Notes: generated from the sequence alone by a model not told the origin. DNA of 64,000 nucleotides from Lactococcus garvieae (GCF_016027715.1 NZ_CP065691.1:1893954-1957953); one strand, 5' to 3'; numbered from the stretch's first letter, positions 29,614 through 39,545 are shown. Program-made: numbers and translations.

Positions 29614-29688
29614 TAGCGACGAAGTGAGAGGTTGCGACACACCCGAAAGTATTGCCATACTTCAGTGTCGGTTTTCTCGCTGAGCTAG
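29614..29688 (+). promoter_or_regulatory. Structured leader of the S10 operon
   Basis: Bases fold into a nested structure: TAGC/GCTA outside, GTGAGAG/TTCTCGC next, then CGACAC/GTGTCG and AAGTAT/ATACTT inside. Long leaders before rpsJ are known in many Firmicutes and can be targets for ribosomal protein feedback, with L4 the classic case in E. coli. Which protein binds here is not known from sequence. Confidence 0.6.
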
Positions 29689-29717
29689 CCTATTAACAAA
29701 TAGACGAAGGAGAAAAA

Positions 29718-30026
29718 ATGGCAACTAAAAAAATCCGTATCCGCCTCAAAGCATACGAACATCGTATCCTTGACGCTGCTGCTGAAAAAATTGTAGAAAC
29801 TGCAAAACGTACAAACGCAGAAGTAAGTGGTCCAATCCCACTTCCAACTGACCGTAGCGTCTACACAGTTATCCGCGCGACTCACAAATATAAAGACTCT
29901 CGCGAACAATTTGAAATGCGTACACACAAACGTTTGATCGACATCATCGAACCAACACAAAAAACTGTTGATTCATTGATGAAACTTGATCTTCCAAGTG
30001 GCGTAAACATCGAAATTAAATTATAA
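29718..30026 (+). CDS. rpsJ: 30S ribosomal protein S10
   Basis: This 102-residue S10 has the typical [15 protein letters not shown] start and the [12 protein letters not shown] block near 76. It is part of the 30S head and also pairs with NusB in antitermination. It is first in the S10-spc cluster and is preceded by GAAGGAG. Its leader probably sets expression of the whole operon. Confidence 0.97.
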
Positions 30027-30040
30027 GAAAGGTAATTCTC

Positions 30041-30664
30041 ATGTCAAAAGGAATCTTAGGGAAAAAAGTGGGAATGACTCAAATCTTCACGGACAACGGT
30101 GAATTAATCCCCGTAACTGTGATCGAAGCAACTCCGAACGTTGTGCTTCAAACAAAAACTGTCGATACAGACGGTTATGAAGCTGTTCAAGTTGGTTTCG
30201 ATGACAAACGTGAAGTTTTGTCTAACAAACCTGCCAAAGGTCATGTAGCTAAAGCTAACACAGCTCCTAAGCGCTTCATTCGTGAATTCAAAGGAATCGA
30301 AGGCTTAGAAGTTGGATCAGAAATTAAAGTAGATACTTTCGAAGCTGGAGATGTCGTTGATGTTACCGGTACTTCTAAAGGTAAAGGTTTCCAAGGACCA
30401 ATCAAACGTTGGGGTCAATCACGCGGGCCAATGGCTCACGGTTCACGCTACCACCGTCGTCCTGGTTCAATGGGTCCTGTTGCAGCTAACAAAGTTCCAA
30501 AAGGTAAACGCCTTGCTGGACGTATGGGTAACAAAAAAGTTACTGTACAAAACCTTGTTATTGCACAAGTACTTCCAGAACAAAATGTTATCCTTGTAAA
30601 AGGTAACGTACCTGGATCTAAAAAATCATTGATCGTTATTAAATCAGCGATCAAATCTAAATAA
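30041..30664 (+). CDS. rplC: 50S ribosomal protein L3
   Basis: This 207-residue L3 opens with [14 protein letters not shown]. The conserved loop that reaches the peptidyl transferase centre ([24 protein letters not shown]) lies near 122-146. It is an early-assembly protein of the large subunit. It lies 14 bases after rpsJ, with AAGG before the ATG. Confidence 0.97.
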   Translation: MSKGILGKKVGMTQIFTDNGELIPVTVIEATPNVVLQTKTVDTDGYEAVQVGFDDKREVLSNKPAKGHVAKANTAPKRFIREFKGIEGLEVGSEIKVDTFEAGDVVDVTGTSKGKGFQGPIKRWGQSRGPMAHGSRYHRRPGSMGPVAANKVPKGKRLAGRMGNKKVTVQNLVIAQVLPEQNVILVKGNVPGSKKSLIVIKSAIKSK

Positions 30665-30686
30665 TAAGGAAAGGAGATAGATTATA

Positions 30687-31313
30687 ATGGCAAAAGTATC
30701 ATTATTTAAACAAGACGGCACACAAGCTGGTGAAGTAACACTTAACGATGCAGTATTTGGTATTGAACCAAACGAAACTGTAGTGTTTGATGTCGTTCTT
30801 TCACAACGCGCTAGCCTCCGTCAAGGTACACACGCTCATAAAAACCGTTCACTCGTATCTGGTGGCGGTAAAAAACCATGGCGTCAAAAAGGAACTGGAC
30901 GTGCCCGTCAAGGTTCAATCCGCTCACCACAATTCCGTGGTGGTGGTACTGTCTTCGGACCTAACCCACGTAGCTATGCTTACAAACTTCCACAAAAAGT
31001 ACGTCAGTTAGCTCTTAAATCAGCTTACTCACAAAAAGTTATCGACAACACTCTCTTGGCTGTTGACGAATTGAACTTCTCAGCACCAAAAACTAGCGAA
31101 TTCGCTAAAGTTCTTGAAGCTCTTTCAATCGAACGTAAAGTGCTTGTTGTTCTTCCTAACGAAGGTAACGAATTTGCAGAACTCTCTGCTCGTAACCTTA
31201 AAAACGTTAAGGTATCAACTGCTGGTTCAGTAAGCGTACTTGATCTTGTAAACACTGACAAAGTTCTTGCTACTCAAGCAGCTCTGTCTCAAATTGAGGA
31301 GGTTCTTGCATAA
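30687..31313 (+). CDS. rplD: 50S ribosomal protein L4
   Basis: This 208-residue L4 has the extended basic loop ([19 protein letters not shown] near 55-75) that lines the exit tunnel, followed by a globular domain. In enteric bacteria L4 represses its own operon through the S10 leader; whether that happens here is unknown. AAAGGAG lies before the start. Its stop shares a base with the rplW start. Confidence 0.97.
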   Translation: MAKVSLFKQDGTQAGEVTLNDAVFGIEPNETVVFDVVLSQRASLRQGTHAHKNRSLVSGGGKKPWRQKGTGRARQGSIRSPQFRGGGTVFGPNPRSYAYKLPQKVRQLALKSAYSQKVIDNTLLAVDELNFSAPKTSEFAKVLEALSIERKVLVVLPNEGNEFAELSARNLKNVKVSTAGSVSVLDLVNTDKVLATQAALSQIEEVLA

Positions 31314-31609
31314 TGTCTCTTTATGACGTAATCCGTAAACCAATTATTACAGAAGCTTCTATGCAAGCAATGGATCAAAAGAAATACACTTTTGAAGTAG
31401 ACGCTCGCGCACACAAACTCCTTATCAAACAAGCTGTTGAAGCAGCATTTGAAGGTGTTCAAGTTGCATCTGTAAACACTATCAGCGTTAAGCCTAAAGC
31501 TAAACGCGTTGGTCGTTACACAGGTTTCAAACCTGGTTACAAAAAAGCAATCATCACTTTGACTGAAGGTTCAAAATCTATTGACATCTTCGGCGAAGAC
31601 GCAGAATAA
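31313..31609 (+). CDS. rplW: 50S ribosomal protein L23
   Basis: This 98-residue L23 has the [12 protein letters not shown] start, the [11 protein letters not shown] segment and the later [17 protein letters not shown] block. L23 sits at the tunnel exit and docks trigger factor and SRP. The start overlaps the rplD stop (TAATG), which implies coupled translation; GAGGAGG lies inside rplD. Confidence 0.97.
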   Translation: MSLYDVIRKPIITEASMQAMDQKKYTFEVDARAHKLLIKQAVEAAFEGVQVASVNTISVKPKAKRVGRYTGFKPGYKKAIITLTEGSKSIDIFGEDAE

Positions 31610-31624
31610 TAAAGGAGGAAAATC

Positions 31625-32458
31625 GTGGGAATTAAAGTTTACAAACCTACCACAAACGGTCGTCGTAATATGACTGGTAGCGATTTTGCAGAAATCACTA
31701 CAAGTACTCCTGAAAAGAGCTTGCTTGTAAGTCTTAGCAAAAACGCTGGTCGTAACAACCTTGGCCGCATTACAGTACGTCACCACGGTGGCGGACACAA
31801 ACGTAAATACCGTTTGATCGACTTCAAACGTACAACTGATGACGTAAAAGCTAAAGTTGCTACAATCGAATACGATCCAAACCGTTCAGCGAACATCGCG
31901 CTTATCGTATACGAAAATGGTATCAAATCATACATCCTTGCACCTAAAGGTCTTGAAGTTGGTATGACAGTTGTTTCTGGTCCTGAATCAGATATCAAAG
32001 TTGGTAACGCATTGCCACTTGCTAACATCCCTGTTGGTACTTTGATCCACAACATCGAGATGAAACCTGGTAAAGGTGGACAACTCGTACGTTCAGCTGG
32101 TACATCTGCACAAGTACTTGGTACAGAAGGTAAATACACACTTGTTCGTCTTCAATCAGGCGAAATGCGTATGATTCTTTCATCATGTCGTGCTACAGTT
32201 GGTACAGTTGGTAACGAACAACACAACTTGATCAACTACGGTAAAGCCGGACGTACACGTTGGCGTGGTATCCGTCCAACAGTTCGTGGTTCTGTAATGA
32301 ACCCGAATGATCACCCACACGGTGGTGGTGAAGGTAAACAACCTGTTGGTCGTAAATCACCAATGACTCCATGGGGCAAACCAGCTCTTGGTCTCAAAAC
32401 TCGTAACAAAAACGCACGTTCTAACAAACTTATTGTTAAACGTATCAACGATAAATAA
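31625..32458 (+). CDS. rplB: 50S ribosomal protein L2 (GTG start)
   Basis: This 277-residue L2 carries TSSRRN-like [12 protein letters not shown] near the start, a central OB/SH3-like region and the conserved C-terminal [18 protein letters not shown] with the histidine near the peptidyl transferase centre. It uses GTG after AGGAGGAAAATC, a strong site. The gene is followed by an unusually long 209-base gap with strong hairpins before rpsS. Confidence 0.97.
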   Translation: MGIKVYKPTTNGRRNMTGSDFAEITTSTPEKSLLVSLSKNAGRNNLGRITVRHHGGGHKRKYRLIDFKRTTDDVKAKVATIEYDPNRSANIALIVYENGIKSYILAPKGLEVGMTVVSGPESDIKVGNALPLANIPVGTLIHNIEMKPGKGGQLVRSAGTSAQVLGTEGKYTLVRLQSGEMRMILSSCRATVGTVGNEQHNLINYGKAGRTRWRGIRPTVRGSVMNPNDHPHGGGEGKQPVGRKSPMTPWGKPALGLKTRNKNARSNKLIVKRINDK

Positions 32459-32467
32459 TTTCGCTGC

Positions 32468-32635
32468 ATGATTGGTTGTTTGATTTATCTTAAATCGGGC
32501 AAGCAATCATTAGTGAAACTATGGTTGAGATGCCTTCTCGGCGTCTTGCTAAAATTGATAAAACTTGTCAACTTTAGTAAGATGTCGAGAAGATGTCTAT
32601 ATAAATCATCCGCCAACCTGGTCCTAGTAGCCAGC
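32468..32635 (+). ncRNA. Three strong hairpins in the rplB-rpsS gap
   Basis: First, a stem of about 20 bp at 32468-32510 with a three-base loop. Second, a 31-bp stem at 32528-32558/32568-32598 with only two mismatches (the rest Watson-Crick or G-U) and a nine-base loop. Third, CTGG/CCAG at 32619-32635. A T-run after the second stem is absent, so it is not a normal terminator. It could be an RNase III processing site, a feedback site for a ribosomal protein, or a stability element. The structure is clear from the bases; the role is not. Confidence 0.6.
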
Positions 32636-32667
32636 GTGGTATCAAATTTAAAGGAGAACTCAAAAAT

Positions 32668-32946
32668 ATGAGTCGTAGTCTTAAGAAGGGGCCTTTCGCT
32701 GACGAGCATTTGATGAAAAAAGTCGAAGCTCAAGAAAATGCCGAAAAGAAATCTGTGATCAAAACTTGGTCACGCCGTTCTACAATCTACCCTAACTTTG
32801 TAGGACTTACAATTGCTGTTTACGATGGTCGCAAACACGTTCCTGTTTATGTTCAAGAAGATATGGTTGGACACAAATTAGGTGAATTTGCACCAACTCG
32901 TACATACCGTGGTCACGCTGCTGACGACAAGAAAACTAGACGCTAA
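32668..32946 (+). CDS. rpsS: 30S ribosomal protein S19
   Basis: This 92-residue S19 begins [19 protein letters not shown] and has [16 protein letters not shown] and [16 protein letters not shown], all standard. It sits in the 30S head and contacts S13. AAAGGAG precedes the ATG, and the long hairpin region lies directly upstream. It is the usual gene after rplB. Confidence 0.97.
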   Translation: MSRSLKKGPFADEHLMKKVEAQENAEKKSVIKTWSRRSTIYPNFVGLTIAVYDGRKHVPVYVQEDMVGHKLGEFAPTRTYRGHAADDKKTRR

Positions 32947-32961
32947 TAGGAGGAGAACAAA

Positions 32962-33309
32962 ATGGCAGAAATTACTTCAGCTAAAGCAACTGCAAAAACA
33001 GTTCGCGTTTCACCTCGTAAAACTCGTCTTGTTACAGACTTGATTCGTGGTAAACGTGTTGCGGATGCAATCGCAATCTTGAAATTCACACCGACTAAAG
33101 GTGCTGCAGAAGTTCTTAACGTAATGAACTCAGCTATCGCTAATGCAGAAAACAACTTTGGTCTTGAAAAAGCTAACTTGGTAGTTAGCGAAACTTTCGT
33201 CAACGAAGGACCAACAATGAAACGTTTCCGTCCACGTGCGAAAGGTTCAGCTTCACCAATCAACAAACGTACTAGCCACATCACAGTAGTAGTGGCTGAG
33301 AAAGAATAA
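32962..33309 (+). CDS. rplV: 50S ribosomal protein L22
   Basis: This 115-residue L22 has [21 protein letters not shown] at the start and the tunnel-lining beta hairpin with [22 protein letters not shown] near 78-99. It binds 23S rRNA and lines the nascent peptide tunnel, where some macrolide resistance changes occur. TAGGAGG precedes the start. It is 15 bases after rpsS. Confidence 0.97.
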   Translation: MAEITSAKATAKTVRVSPRKTRLVTDLIRGKRVADAIAILKFTPTKGAAEVLNVMNSAIANAENNFGLEKANLVVSETFVNEGPTMKRFRPRAKGSASPINKRTSHITVVVAEKE

Positions 33310-33321
33310 GGAGGTAAAATC

Positions 33322-33975
33322 GTGGGTCAAAAAATTCATCCAATTGGTATGCGTGTTGGCGTTATTCGCGACTGGGATGCCAAATGGTATGCTGAGAAAG
33401 AATATGCGGATTACCTTCACGAAGATTTGGCTATTCGCCAACTCGTTCAAACAAAACTTGCTGATGCTTCAGTTTCACTTATCGAAACAGAACGTGCTGT
33501 AAACAAAGTTATCGTAACTTTGCACACTGCAAAACCAGGTATGGTTATCGGTAAATCTGGTGCTAACGTTGATGCACTCCGTGCAGACCTCAACAAACTC
33601 ACTGGTAAACAAGTTCACATCAACATCGTTGAGATCAAACGTCCTGACTTGGATGCTCACTTAGTTGGTGAAGGAATTGCTAGACAACTCGAAGCACGTA
33701 TCGCTTTCCGTCGTGCTCAAAAACAAGCTATCCAACGTGCTATGCGTGCAGGAGCTAAAGGTATCAAAACTCAAGTATCTGGTCGTTTGAACGGTGCGGA
33801 CATCGCCCGTGCAGAAGGATACTCTGAAGGTACAGTTCCACTTCACACATTGCGTGCGGATATCGACTATGCTTGGGAAGAAGCAGACACTACTTATGGT
33901 AAACTCGGCGTTAAAGTTTGGATCTACCGTGGTGAAGTTCTCCCAACTAAAAAATCTGTGAAAGGAGAAAATTAA
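33322..33975 (+). CDS. rpsC: 30S ribosomal protein S3 (GTG start)
   Basis: This 217-residue S3 opens [21 protein letters not shown]. It has a KH domain with [10 protein letters not shown] near 76-85 and the C-terminal [30 protein letters not shown] block. It forms part of the mRNA entry channel. It uses GTG after GGAGGTAAAATC. Confidence 0.97.
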   Translation: MGQKIHPIGMRVGVIRDWDAKWYAEKEYADYLHEDLAIRQLVQTKLADASVSLIETERAVNKVIVTLHTAKPGMVIGKSGANVDALRADLNKLTGKQVHINIVEIKRPDLDAHLVGEGIARQLEARIAFRRAQKQAIQRAMRAGAKGIKTQVSGRLNGADIARAEGYSEGTVPLHTLRADIDYAWEEADTTYGKLGVKVWIYRGEVLPTKKSVKGEN

Positions 33976-33978
33976 TCC

Positions 33979-34395
33979 ATGTTAGTACCAAAACGTGTAA
34001 AACACCGTCGTGAATTCCGCGGTAAAATGCGTGGCGAAGCTAAAGGCGGTAAAGAAATCGCATTCGGTGAATTTGGTCTTCAAGCGACTACTTCTCACTG
34101 GATCACTAACCGTCAAATCGAAGCAGCCCGTATTGCTATGACTCGTTACATGAAACGTAACGGTCAAGTTTGGATTAAAATCTTCCCTCATAAATCATAT
34201 ACAGCCAAAGCTATTGGTGTACGTATGGGTTCAGGGAAAGGTGCTCCTGAAGGTTGGGTATCACCAGTTAAACGTGGTAAAATCATGTTTGAAATTGCTG
34301 GTGTAAGTGAAGAAGTAGCACGCGAAGCTTTGCGTCTTGCATCTCACAAACTTCCAGTCAAGACTAAATTTGTAAAACGAGGTGACGCAGAATGA
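33979..34395 (+). CDS. rplP: 50S ribosomal protein L16
   Basis: This 138-residue L16 begins [19 protein letters not shown] and holds the conserved [20 protein letters not shown] and [22 protein letters not shown] segments. L16 organises the A-site region and joins late in assembly. It begins three bases after rpsC and overlaps rpmC by four, so the three are tightly coupled. Confidence 0.97.
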   Translation: MLVPKRVKHRREFRGKMRGEAKGGKEIAFGEFGLQATTSHWITNRQIEAARIAMTRYMKRNGQVWIKIFPHKSYTAKAIGVRMGSGKGAPEGWVSPVKRGKIMFEIAGVSEEVAREALRLASHKLPVKTKFVKRGDAE

Positions 34396-34601
34396 AATTG
34401 AACGAAACAAAATCACTTCTCAAGGATCTCCGCGCTTTGTCAATCGACGAATTGGCTACACGCGAAGCTGAATTGAAAAAAGAATTGTTTGAACTTCGTT
34501 TCCAAGCTGCAGCTGGTCGTCTCGAAAACACAGCGAAACTTGACGAAGTGAAGAAAACAATTGCACGTGTAAAAACTGTGCAACGCGAATTGACTAAATA
34601 G
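34392..34601 (+). CDS. rpmC: 50S ribosomal protein L29
   Basis: This 69-residue, two-helix protein matches L29: [29 protein letters not shown], then a second helix ending in VQRELTK. It lies near the tunnel exit beside L23. Its ATG overlaps the rplP stop (ATGA), with GAGGTGACG inside rplP as ribosome binding site. Confidence 0.96.
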   Translation: MKLNETKSLLKDLRALSIDELATREAELKKELFELRFQAAAGRLENTAKLDEVKKTIARVKTVQRELTK

Positions 34602-34619
34602 ATCGGGAGAAATACATAA

Positions 34620-34880
34620 ATGGAACGTAATCAACGTAAAGTTTATCAAGGCCGCGTGGTTTCAGACAAAATGGATAAAACTATCACAGTTGTCGTAGAA
34701 ACTAAACGTAACCACCCAGTCTATGGTAAACGCATTAACTACTCTAAAAAATACAAAGCTCATGACGAAAACAATACTGCCAAAACTGGTGATATCGTAC
34801 GTATCATGGAAACTCGTCCACTTTCAAAAGACAAACGTTTCCGCTTGATCGAAATCGTTGAAGAAGCTGTAATTATCTAA
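34620..34880 (+). CDS. rpsQ: 30S ribosomal protein S17
   Basis: This 86-residue S17 has the OB-fold pattern: [33 protein letters not shown] and the later [27 protein letters not shown]. It is a primary 16S rRNA-binding protein. A GGGAG site precedes the ATG. Next in the usual spc order comes rplN. Confidence 0.97.
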   Translation: MERNQRKVYQGRVVSDKMDKTITVVVETKRNHPVYGKRINYSKKYKAHDENNTAKTGDIVRIMETRPLSKDKRFRLIEIVEEAVII

Positions 34881-34901
34881 GCTAACTAGGAGGAAAAAAG
34901 C

Positions 34902-35270
34902 ATGATTCAAACAGAAAGCCGTTTGAAAGTTGCAGATAACTCTGGTGCCAAAGAAATCTTGACTATCCGTGTACTCGGTGGTTCAAGCCGTAAATTCGCT
35001 GGTATTGGTGATGTTATCGTAGCTACAGTAAAATCAGCTGCCCCTGGTGGAGCTGTTAAAAAAGGTGAAGTTGTTAAAGCTGTTATCGTTCGTACTAAAT
35101 CTGGTGCTAAACGTCCTGATGGATCTTACATCAAATTTGATGAGAACGCAGCAGTTATTATCCGTGACGATAAAACACCTAAAGGAACACGTATCTTTGG
35201 CCCAGTAGCTCGTGAACTTCGCGAAGCTGGTTACATGAAGATTGTTTCTTTGGCACCTGAAGTTCTCTAA
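34902..35270 (+). CDS. rplN: 50S ribosomal protein L14
   Basis: This 122-residue L14 begins [28 protein letters not shown] and ends with [28 protein letters not shown], as expected. It forms an intersubunit contact with 16S rRNA helix 14. TAGGAGGAAAA is a strong ribosome binding site. A 157-base structured gap follows before rplX. Confidence 0.97.
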   Translation: MIQTESRLKVADNSGAKEILTIRVLGGSSRKFAGIGDVIVATVKSAAPGGAVKKGEVVKAVIVRTKSGAKRPDGSYIKFDENAAVIIRDDKTPKGTRIFGPVARELREAGYMKIVSLAPEVL

Positions 35271-35274
35271 TATT

Positions 35275-35395
35275 TAGAGAGTTTCTTGAGTTGGAGGACT
35301 TGTTCTCTAATTCACGTCAAAATTAACAAAAGGAATTTAATTCCGCATTTATAAATCCACTTCTATCTCAGATAGAAACAGTCCCCTACATGTAG
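35275..35395 (+). promoter_or_regulatory. Series of small hairpins in the rplN-rplX gap
   Basis: TAGAGA/TCTCTA, GGAAT/ATTCC, TTCTATC/GATAGAA and CCCTA/TAGGG occur one after another in about 120 bases. None is followed by a clear T-run, and no promoter is obvious. The role is unknown. Confidence 0.45.
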
Positions 35396-35427
35396 GGTGC
35401 CCAGAGGGCGTAAGAAAGGAATATCAA

Positions 35428-35733
35428 ATGTTTGTAAAAACTGGAGATACTGTAAAAGTTATCGCAGGTAAAGACCGCGGTACAACTGGTAAAGTTATCA
35501 AAGCTTTGCCAAAAATGAACAAAGTCATTGTTGAAGGTGTTGCTATCATGAAGAAACACCAAAAACCAGACGCTGTTAATCCAAACGGCGCTATCCTTGA
35601 AATCGAAGCACCAATTCACGTTTCTAACGTACAAGTGCTCGACAAAAACGGTGTAGCAGGTCGTGTTGGTTATAAAGAAGTTGACGGCAAAAAAGTTCGT
35701 TTCAACAAAAAATCAGGCGAAGTCCTAGACTAA
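35428..35733 (+). CDS. rplX: 50S ribosomal protein L24
   Basis: This 101-residue L24 has the KOW motif ([23 protein letters not shown] near 2-24) and the AIMKKHQKP block. L24 starts 50S assembly by binding the 5' end of 23S rRNA. It is the slightly longer bacterial form. AAGAAAGGAA precedes the ATG. Confidence 0.97.
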   Translation: MFVKTGDTVKVIAGKDRGTTGKVIKALPKMNKVIVEGVAIMKKHQKPDAVNPNGAILEIEAPIHVSNVQVLDKNGVAGRVGYKEVDGKKVRFNKKSGEVLD

Positions 35734-35752
35734 GACGGGAAGGAGAAAGAAT

Positions 35753-36295
35753 ATGACTAATCGTTTAAAAGAAAAATACTCTAACGAAGTAGTACCAGCA
35801 TTGACTGAAAAATTCGGTTACACTTCAATCATGGCAGTGCCAAAAGTTGAAAAAATCGTGCTTAACATGGGTGTTGGGGATGCAGTAAGCAACTCTAAAA
35901 ACCTTGATAAAGCCGTTGCTGAATTGGCTTTGATTTCTGGTCAAAAACCATTGATTACTAAAGCTAAGAAATCAATCGCGGCTTTCCGTCTTCGTGAAGG
36001 TCAAGCTATCGGTGCGAAAGTAACTCTTCGTGGCGAACGTATGTACGAATTTTTGGACAAACTCGTAACTGTTTCTCTTCCACGTGTACGTGATTTCCAT
36101 GGTGTATCAAACAAAGCGTTTGATGGACGCGGAAACTACACACTTGGTGTGAAAGAACAATTGATCTTCCCAGAAATCTCATACGATGATGTTGACAAAG
36201 TACGTGGTTTGGATGTTGTTATTGTAACAACTGCTAACACTGACGAAGAATCACATGAATTGCTTGCTAAACTTGGCATGCCGTTTGCTAAATAA
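35753..36295 (+). CDS. rplE: 50S ribosomal protein L5
   Basis: This 180-residue L5 has [37 protein letters not shown] at the start and [29 protein letters not shown] in the C-terminal part. It binds 5S rRNA and helps build the central protuberance. GGAAGGAG precedes the start. It lies 19 bases after rplX. Confidence 0.97.
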   Translation: MTNRLKEKYSNEVVPALTEKFGYTSIMAVPKVEKIVLNMGVGDAVSNSKNLDKAVAELALISGQKPLITKAKKSIAAFRLREGQAIGAKVTLRGERMYEFLDKLVTVSLPRVRDFHGVSNKAFDGRGNYTLGVKEQLIFPEISYDDVDKVRGLDVVIVTTANTDEESHELLAKLGMPFAK

Positions 36296-36314
36296 TAGGA
36301 TAGGAGAATAACTA

Positions 36315-36500
36315 ATGGCTAAGAAGTCTATGGTTGTTAAAAACCAACGCCCTGCAAAATTCTCAACGCAAGCCTACACTCGTTGCGAACGCTGCGGACG
36401 CCCACATTCAGTTTACCGCAAATTTAAACTTTGCCGTATCTGTCTTCGTGAGTTGGCTTATAAAGGTCAACTTCCAGGCGTTAAGAAAGCATCTTGGTAA
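36315..36500 (+). CDS. rpsN: 30S ribosomal protein S14, zinc-binding type
   Basis: This 61-residue S14 is the short form with four cysteines, CERCGRPH and CRICLREL (near 24-27 and 40-43), which hold one zinc. It begins [16 protein letters not shown]. Located in the 30S head, it is normally followed by rpsH; here a terminator and a transporter gene come in between. AGGATAGGAG precedes the ATG. Confidence 0.97.
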
Positions 36501-36521
36501 TTTAAAATTTATATATAACGG

Positions 36522-36571
36522 GCATGTTCAGAAGCGTAGCTTAGTGCCCATGCAATTCCCACGGGGAATTG
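36522..36571 (+). promoter_or_regulatory. Two hairpins downstream of rpsN
   Basis: GGGCA/TGCCC spans 36522-36549, and CAATTCCC/GGGAATTG at 36553-36571 is a perfect 8-bp stem. They lie before the terminator and may protect the 3' end or act with it. Confidence 0.5.
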
Positions 36572-36584
36572 TGGTTCTAACAAA

Positions 36585-36617
36585 TAAAAAGACTCCCTCT
36601 TTGAGGAAGTTTTTTTT
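36585..36617 (+). terminator. Terminator after rpsN, inside the spc cluster
   Basis: ACTCCCTC pairs with GAGGAAGT (one mismatch), loop TTT, followed by eight T. It separates the S10/first spc part from the inserted transporter gene. Confidence 0.8.
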
Positions 36618-36727
36618 ATTTTGTATGAAAGACTTACGTAATATCGCTTTTAGATAAAATTAAAATAAGATATACTTAAAATGAGAAAAACCTAATCTGT
36701 TAAATGAATAAATAAGGAGCACGAACA

Positions 36728-38332
36728 ATGACTATCTATGATATCTTCTTTTTACTAGGAGGTTTAGGCTTATTTTTATACGGTATGAGTTTGATGAGTG
36801 AAGGGCTAAGTTTAATAGCCGGATCCAAGTTGAAAAATATCTTAGGTAAATTAACACGTAATAAATGGTTAGGTGCTTTTTTTGGTTTTTTGGTAACAAT
36901 GGTAATTCAAAGCTCGACTGCCACCACGATGATGGTTATGGGCTTTATTGATTCATCGCTGATGACCTTAACACAGGGTACAGGGGTTATCATGGGTGCA
37001 AACGCAGGTACAACTCTAACCGGGATATTATTTACTTTTAATATCCAAGATATTGTGCCATTTGTGATTTTTATCGGCACTATTGCTACTCTTTTTGTTA
37101 AACGTAAAACTTTTAATCACATGGGAATGATTCTTTTAGGGTTTGGGCTTTTATTTCTGGGGTTAAATCTTATGAGTTCTTCGATGATGCCCTTGCGGGA
37201 ATCTACGCTGATGATGGATTTGTTTACTCATACTCAGATGCCGTTGGTTGGTTTACTTGTAGGTTTTACTGTAACCGCGTTAATCCAAAGTTCGACTGCT
37301 TCAGTGGGGATATTACTCACCATGGTAGCAGCAGGAATAGTGGCTGATCTTCATCAAGCTATCTTTATCTTATATGGCTTCAACGCTGGAACAGTGGTGA
37401 CAACACTCATAGCTTCAATACGCAGTAACACAGCGACTAAACAAGCGGCGATGGTCCATGTTTTATTTAATGCGATTGGTGCTTTAATATTTACTTTATT
37501 TACAATATTGCCTTTTGGGTTTGTTAATCTAATACAGAGTATGTCAGATAATATTGCACTACAACTTGTGTATGCACATATTATCTTTAACACTGCAACG
37601 ATGTTAATTTTACTTCCAGTTTCTAAATACATTGTGCAAATGGCACGGAAGATGGTAAAAACAGGTCCAGAAGACAATAAGCAATTCAAGCTACATTTTA
37701 TTGATCGTCGCTTGATTTATTCACCGGAAATTGAAGTTGAGCATATAGTGAAAGAAACAGAAAGAACCTTTGAACTCATCTATGAGGATTTTAAACAAGC
37801 CACTAACTATAAGCTTTTGCATTCTGAAAGTGAAAAAACACAGCTCCTTGCTAACGAGCTACTGGTGGAATATTTGTTTAAAGAAATAAACAAGGCTCTC
37901 GTCAATGTCAATACTGTGAAGCTAAAAGATGAATATGCTATTACGGTTGGAATCTGTTATAAAATCATCAATTATCTTCTGCAAATTGAAGGTTATTCCA
38001 AAGACATCGCATATATTATGAAGCGTTATGAAAAGATAAAGAAAAGCTCTCTAGAAGGAGAAGTAGCAATACATCTCGTTATGGAAGCAATTATTCCACT
38101 GATTGATAGAATGCTGCTACAGACATACAACTTCTTTGGAGATAAGGAATATAGGGAAGGTAAGCAGCTCTTGCAAGATATAGAAAAATTAGATCAAGAG
38201 ATACTTAATCTCACCCAAACCAATCGAGATTTGTTAAGAGCAGACTTTGAAGACATTCGGATTTTAAATAACTTGAGAAGAATCGGGACAGATCTAGTGA
38301 GTATAGCAACGGTACTAGAATATAAAACTTAA
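36728..38332 (+). CDS. Na+/phosphate cotransporter (NptA/YqeW-like) with PhoU-like C-terminal domain
   Basis: This 534-residue protein has about eight spans in the first 310 residues, with the repeated QSSTATT (near 60) and QSSTAS (near 187) motifs of the PNaS sodium/phosphate family. MGANAGTTLTG and GFNAGTVVTT are the matching repeats. The remainder, about 340-530, is a helical PhoU-like domain facing the cytoplasm. It probably takes up (or, as in some family members, exports) phosphate using sodium. It has no role in translation, yet lies between rpsN and rpsH. AAGGAGCACGAACA precedes the ATG. It is probably expressed alone. Confidence 0.85.
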   Translation: MTIYDIFFLLGGLGLFLYGMSLMSEGLSLIAGSKLKNILGKLTRNKWLGAFFGFLVTMVIQSSTATTMMVMGFIDSSLMTLTQGTGVIMGANAGTTLTGILFTFNIQDIVPFVIFIGTIATLFVKRKTFNHMGMILLGFGLLFLGLNLMSSSMMPLRESTLMMDLFTHTQMPLVGLLVGFTVTALIQSSTASVGILLTMVAAGIVADLHQAIFILYGFNAGTVVTTLIASIRSNTATKQAAMVHVLFNAIGALIFTLFTILPFGFVNLIQSMSDNIALQLVYAHIIFNTATMLILLPVSKYIVQMARKMVKTGPEDNKQFKLHFIDRRLIYSPEIEVEHIVKETERTFELIYEDFKQATNYKLLHSESEKTQLLANELLVEYLFKEINKALVNVNTVKLKDEYAITVGICYKIINYLLQIEGYSKDIAYIMKRYEKIKKSSLEGEVAIHLVMEAIIPLIDRMLLQTYNFFGDKEYREGKQLLQDIEKLDQEILNLTQTNRDLLRADFEDIRILNNLRRIGTDLVSIATVLEYKT

Positions 38333-38406
38333 AATGGGACTGAAATAAAAGCGAGGAAACTTTCGAGAATTAATAGAAATTAAGCACTAAGAAACACCCG
38401 AGACTA

Positions 38407-38435
38407 TTGACATACATGAAATATTTTGCTAAACT
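38407..38435 (+). promoter_or_regulatory. Promoter restarting the spc cluster before rpsH
   Basis: TTGACA and TAAACT with a 17-base spacer. A hairpin GGTCTTTTT/AAAAAGACC follows at about 38445-38462 in the leader. Because a terminator and a foreign gene lie upstream, rpsH and the genes after it need this promoter. Confidence 0.75.
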
Positions 38436-38522
38436 ATATAAGTTCGGTCTTTTTAAAAAGACCTCATTAATTTGAAAGTGGGATTGAACAAACCCAAACT
38501 ACAAATAAGGAGAAATTACATT

Positions 38523-38921
38523 ATGGTAATGACAGACCCAATTGCAGACTTCCTCACACGTATCCGTAACGGAAACATGCGTCGTTTTGAAGTTGTTGAA
38601 GCACCTGCTTCAAAAATCAAACGTGAAATCGCAGAAATCCTCAAAGCTGAAGGTTATGTGAAAGACGTTGAATACGTTGAAGATAACAAACAAGGTGTTA
38701 TTCGTGTATTCTTGAAATACGGAAAAAACAACGAAAAAGTTATCACTAACTTGAAACGTATCTCTAAACCAGGTCTCCGTGTTTACGTGAAATCTGATGA
38801 AGTACCACGCGTTCTTAACGGTCTTGGTACAGCAATCATCTCAACTTCTGAAGGCGTTGTAACTGATAAAGCAGCACGCTCTAAGAACATCGGTGGTGAA
38901 GTTCTCGCTTACATCTGGTAA
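38523..38921 (+). CDS. rpsH: 30S ribosomal protein S8
   Basis: This 132-residue S8 begins [18 protein letters not shown] and ends [26 protein letters not shown]. It binds central 16S rRNA and in E. coli represses the spc operon by binding its mRNA. The start is ATG 38523 after AAGGAGAAATTACATT; the in-frame ATG at 38472 lies in the leader. It opens the second part of the split spc cluster. Confidence 0.96.
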   Translation: MVMTDPIADFLTRIRNGNMRRFEVVEAPASKIKREIAEILKAEGYVKDVEYVEDNKQGVIRVFLKYGKNNEKVITNLKRISKPGLRVYVKSDEVPRVLNGLGTAIISTSEGVVTDKAARSKNIGGEVLAYIW

Positions 38922-39008
38922 TCTCTTACCTCTAAGCAGTTCAAAAAACATTTGTGAAAACAGGCAGTAGAAATACTCTTGATAATTTAACAGAAAAGGT
39001 AAAAAAAC

Positions 39009-39545
39009 ATGTCACGTATTGGTAATAAAGTCGTTGTTTTACCAGCTGGTGTAACAGTTGAACAAAACGGCGCAACAGTAACAGTTAAAGGCCCTAAAGG
39101 CGAATTGACTCGTACATTTGCAGAAGCAATCACAATGGAAATCAATGGATCTGAAGTAACATTCAAACGTCCAGATGATTCTAAAGAAATGAAAACTATC
39201 CACGGAACAACTCGTGCGAACTTCAACAACATGGTTGTTGGTGTAAGCGAAGGTTTCCGTAAAGAACTCGAAATGATCGGGGTTGGTTACCGTGCACAAC
39301 TTCAAGGTTCAAAACTTGTATTGGCTGTTGGTAAATCTCACCCAGACGAAGTTGAAGCTCCAGAAGGAATCACTTTCGAAGTTCCAGATGCTACACACAT
39401 CAACGTTTCAGGTTCAGATAAAGAAGTTGTTGGTCAAACAGCAGCTTACATCCGTAGCCGTCGTTCACCAGAACCTTATAAAGGTAAAGGTATTCGTTAT
39501 GTTGGCGAATTTGTACGTCGTAAAGAAGGTAAAACTGGTAAATAA
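39009..39545 (+). CDS. rplF: 50S ribosomal protein L6
   Basis: This 178-residue L6 has two similar domains. It opens with [15 protein letters not shown] and carries the conserved [16 protein letters not shown] and [18 protein letters not shown] blocks. It lies near the sarcin-ricin loop and elongation factor site. GAAAAGG precedes the start. Its stop codon lies within a hairpin that opens the structured gap below. Confidence 0.97.
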   Translation: MSRIGNKVVVLPAGVTVEQNGATVTVKGPKGELTRTFAEAITMEINGSEVTFKRPDDSKEMKTIHGTTRANFNNMVVGVSEGFRKELEMIGVGYRAQLQGSKLVLAVGKSHPDEVEAPEGITFEVPDATHINVSGSDKEVVGQTAAYIRSRRSPEPYKGKGIRYVGEFVRRKEGKTGK

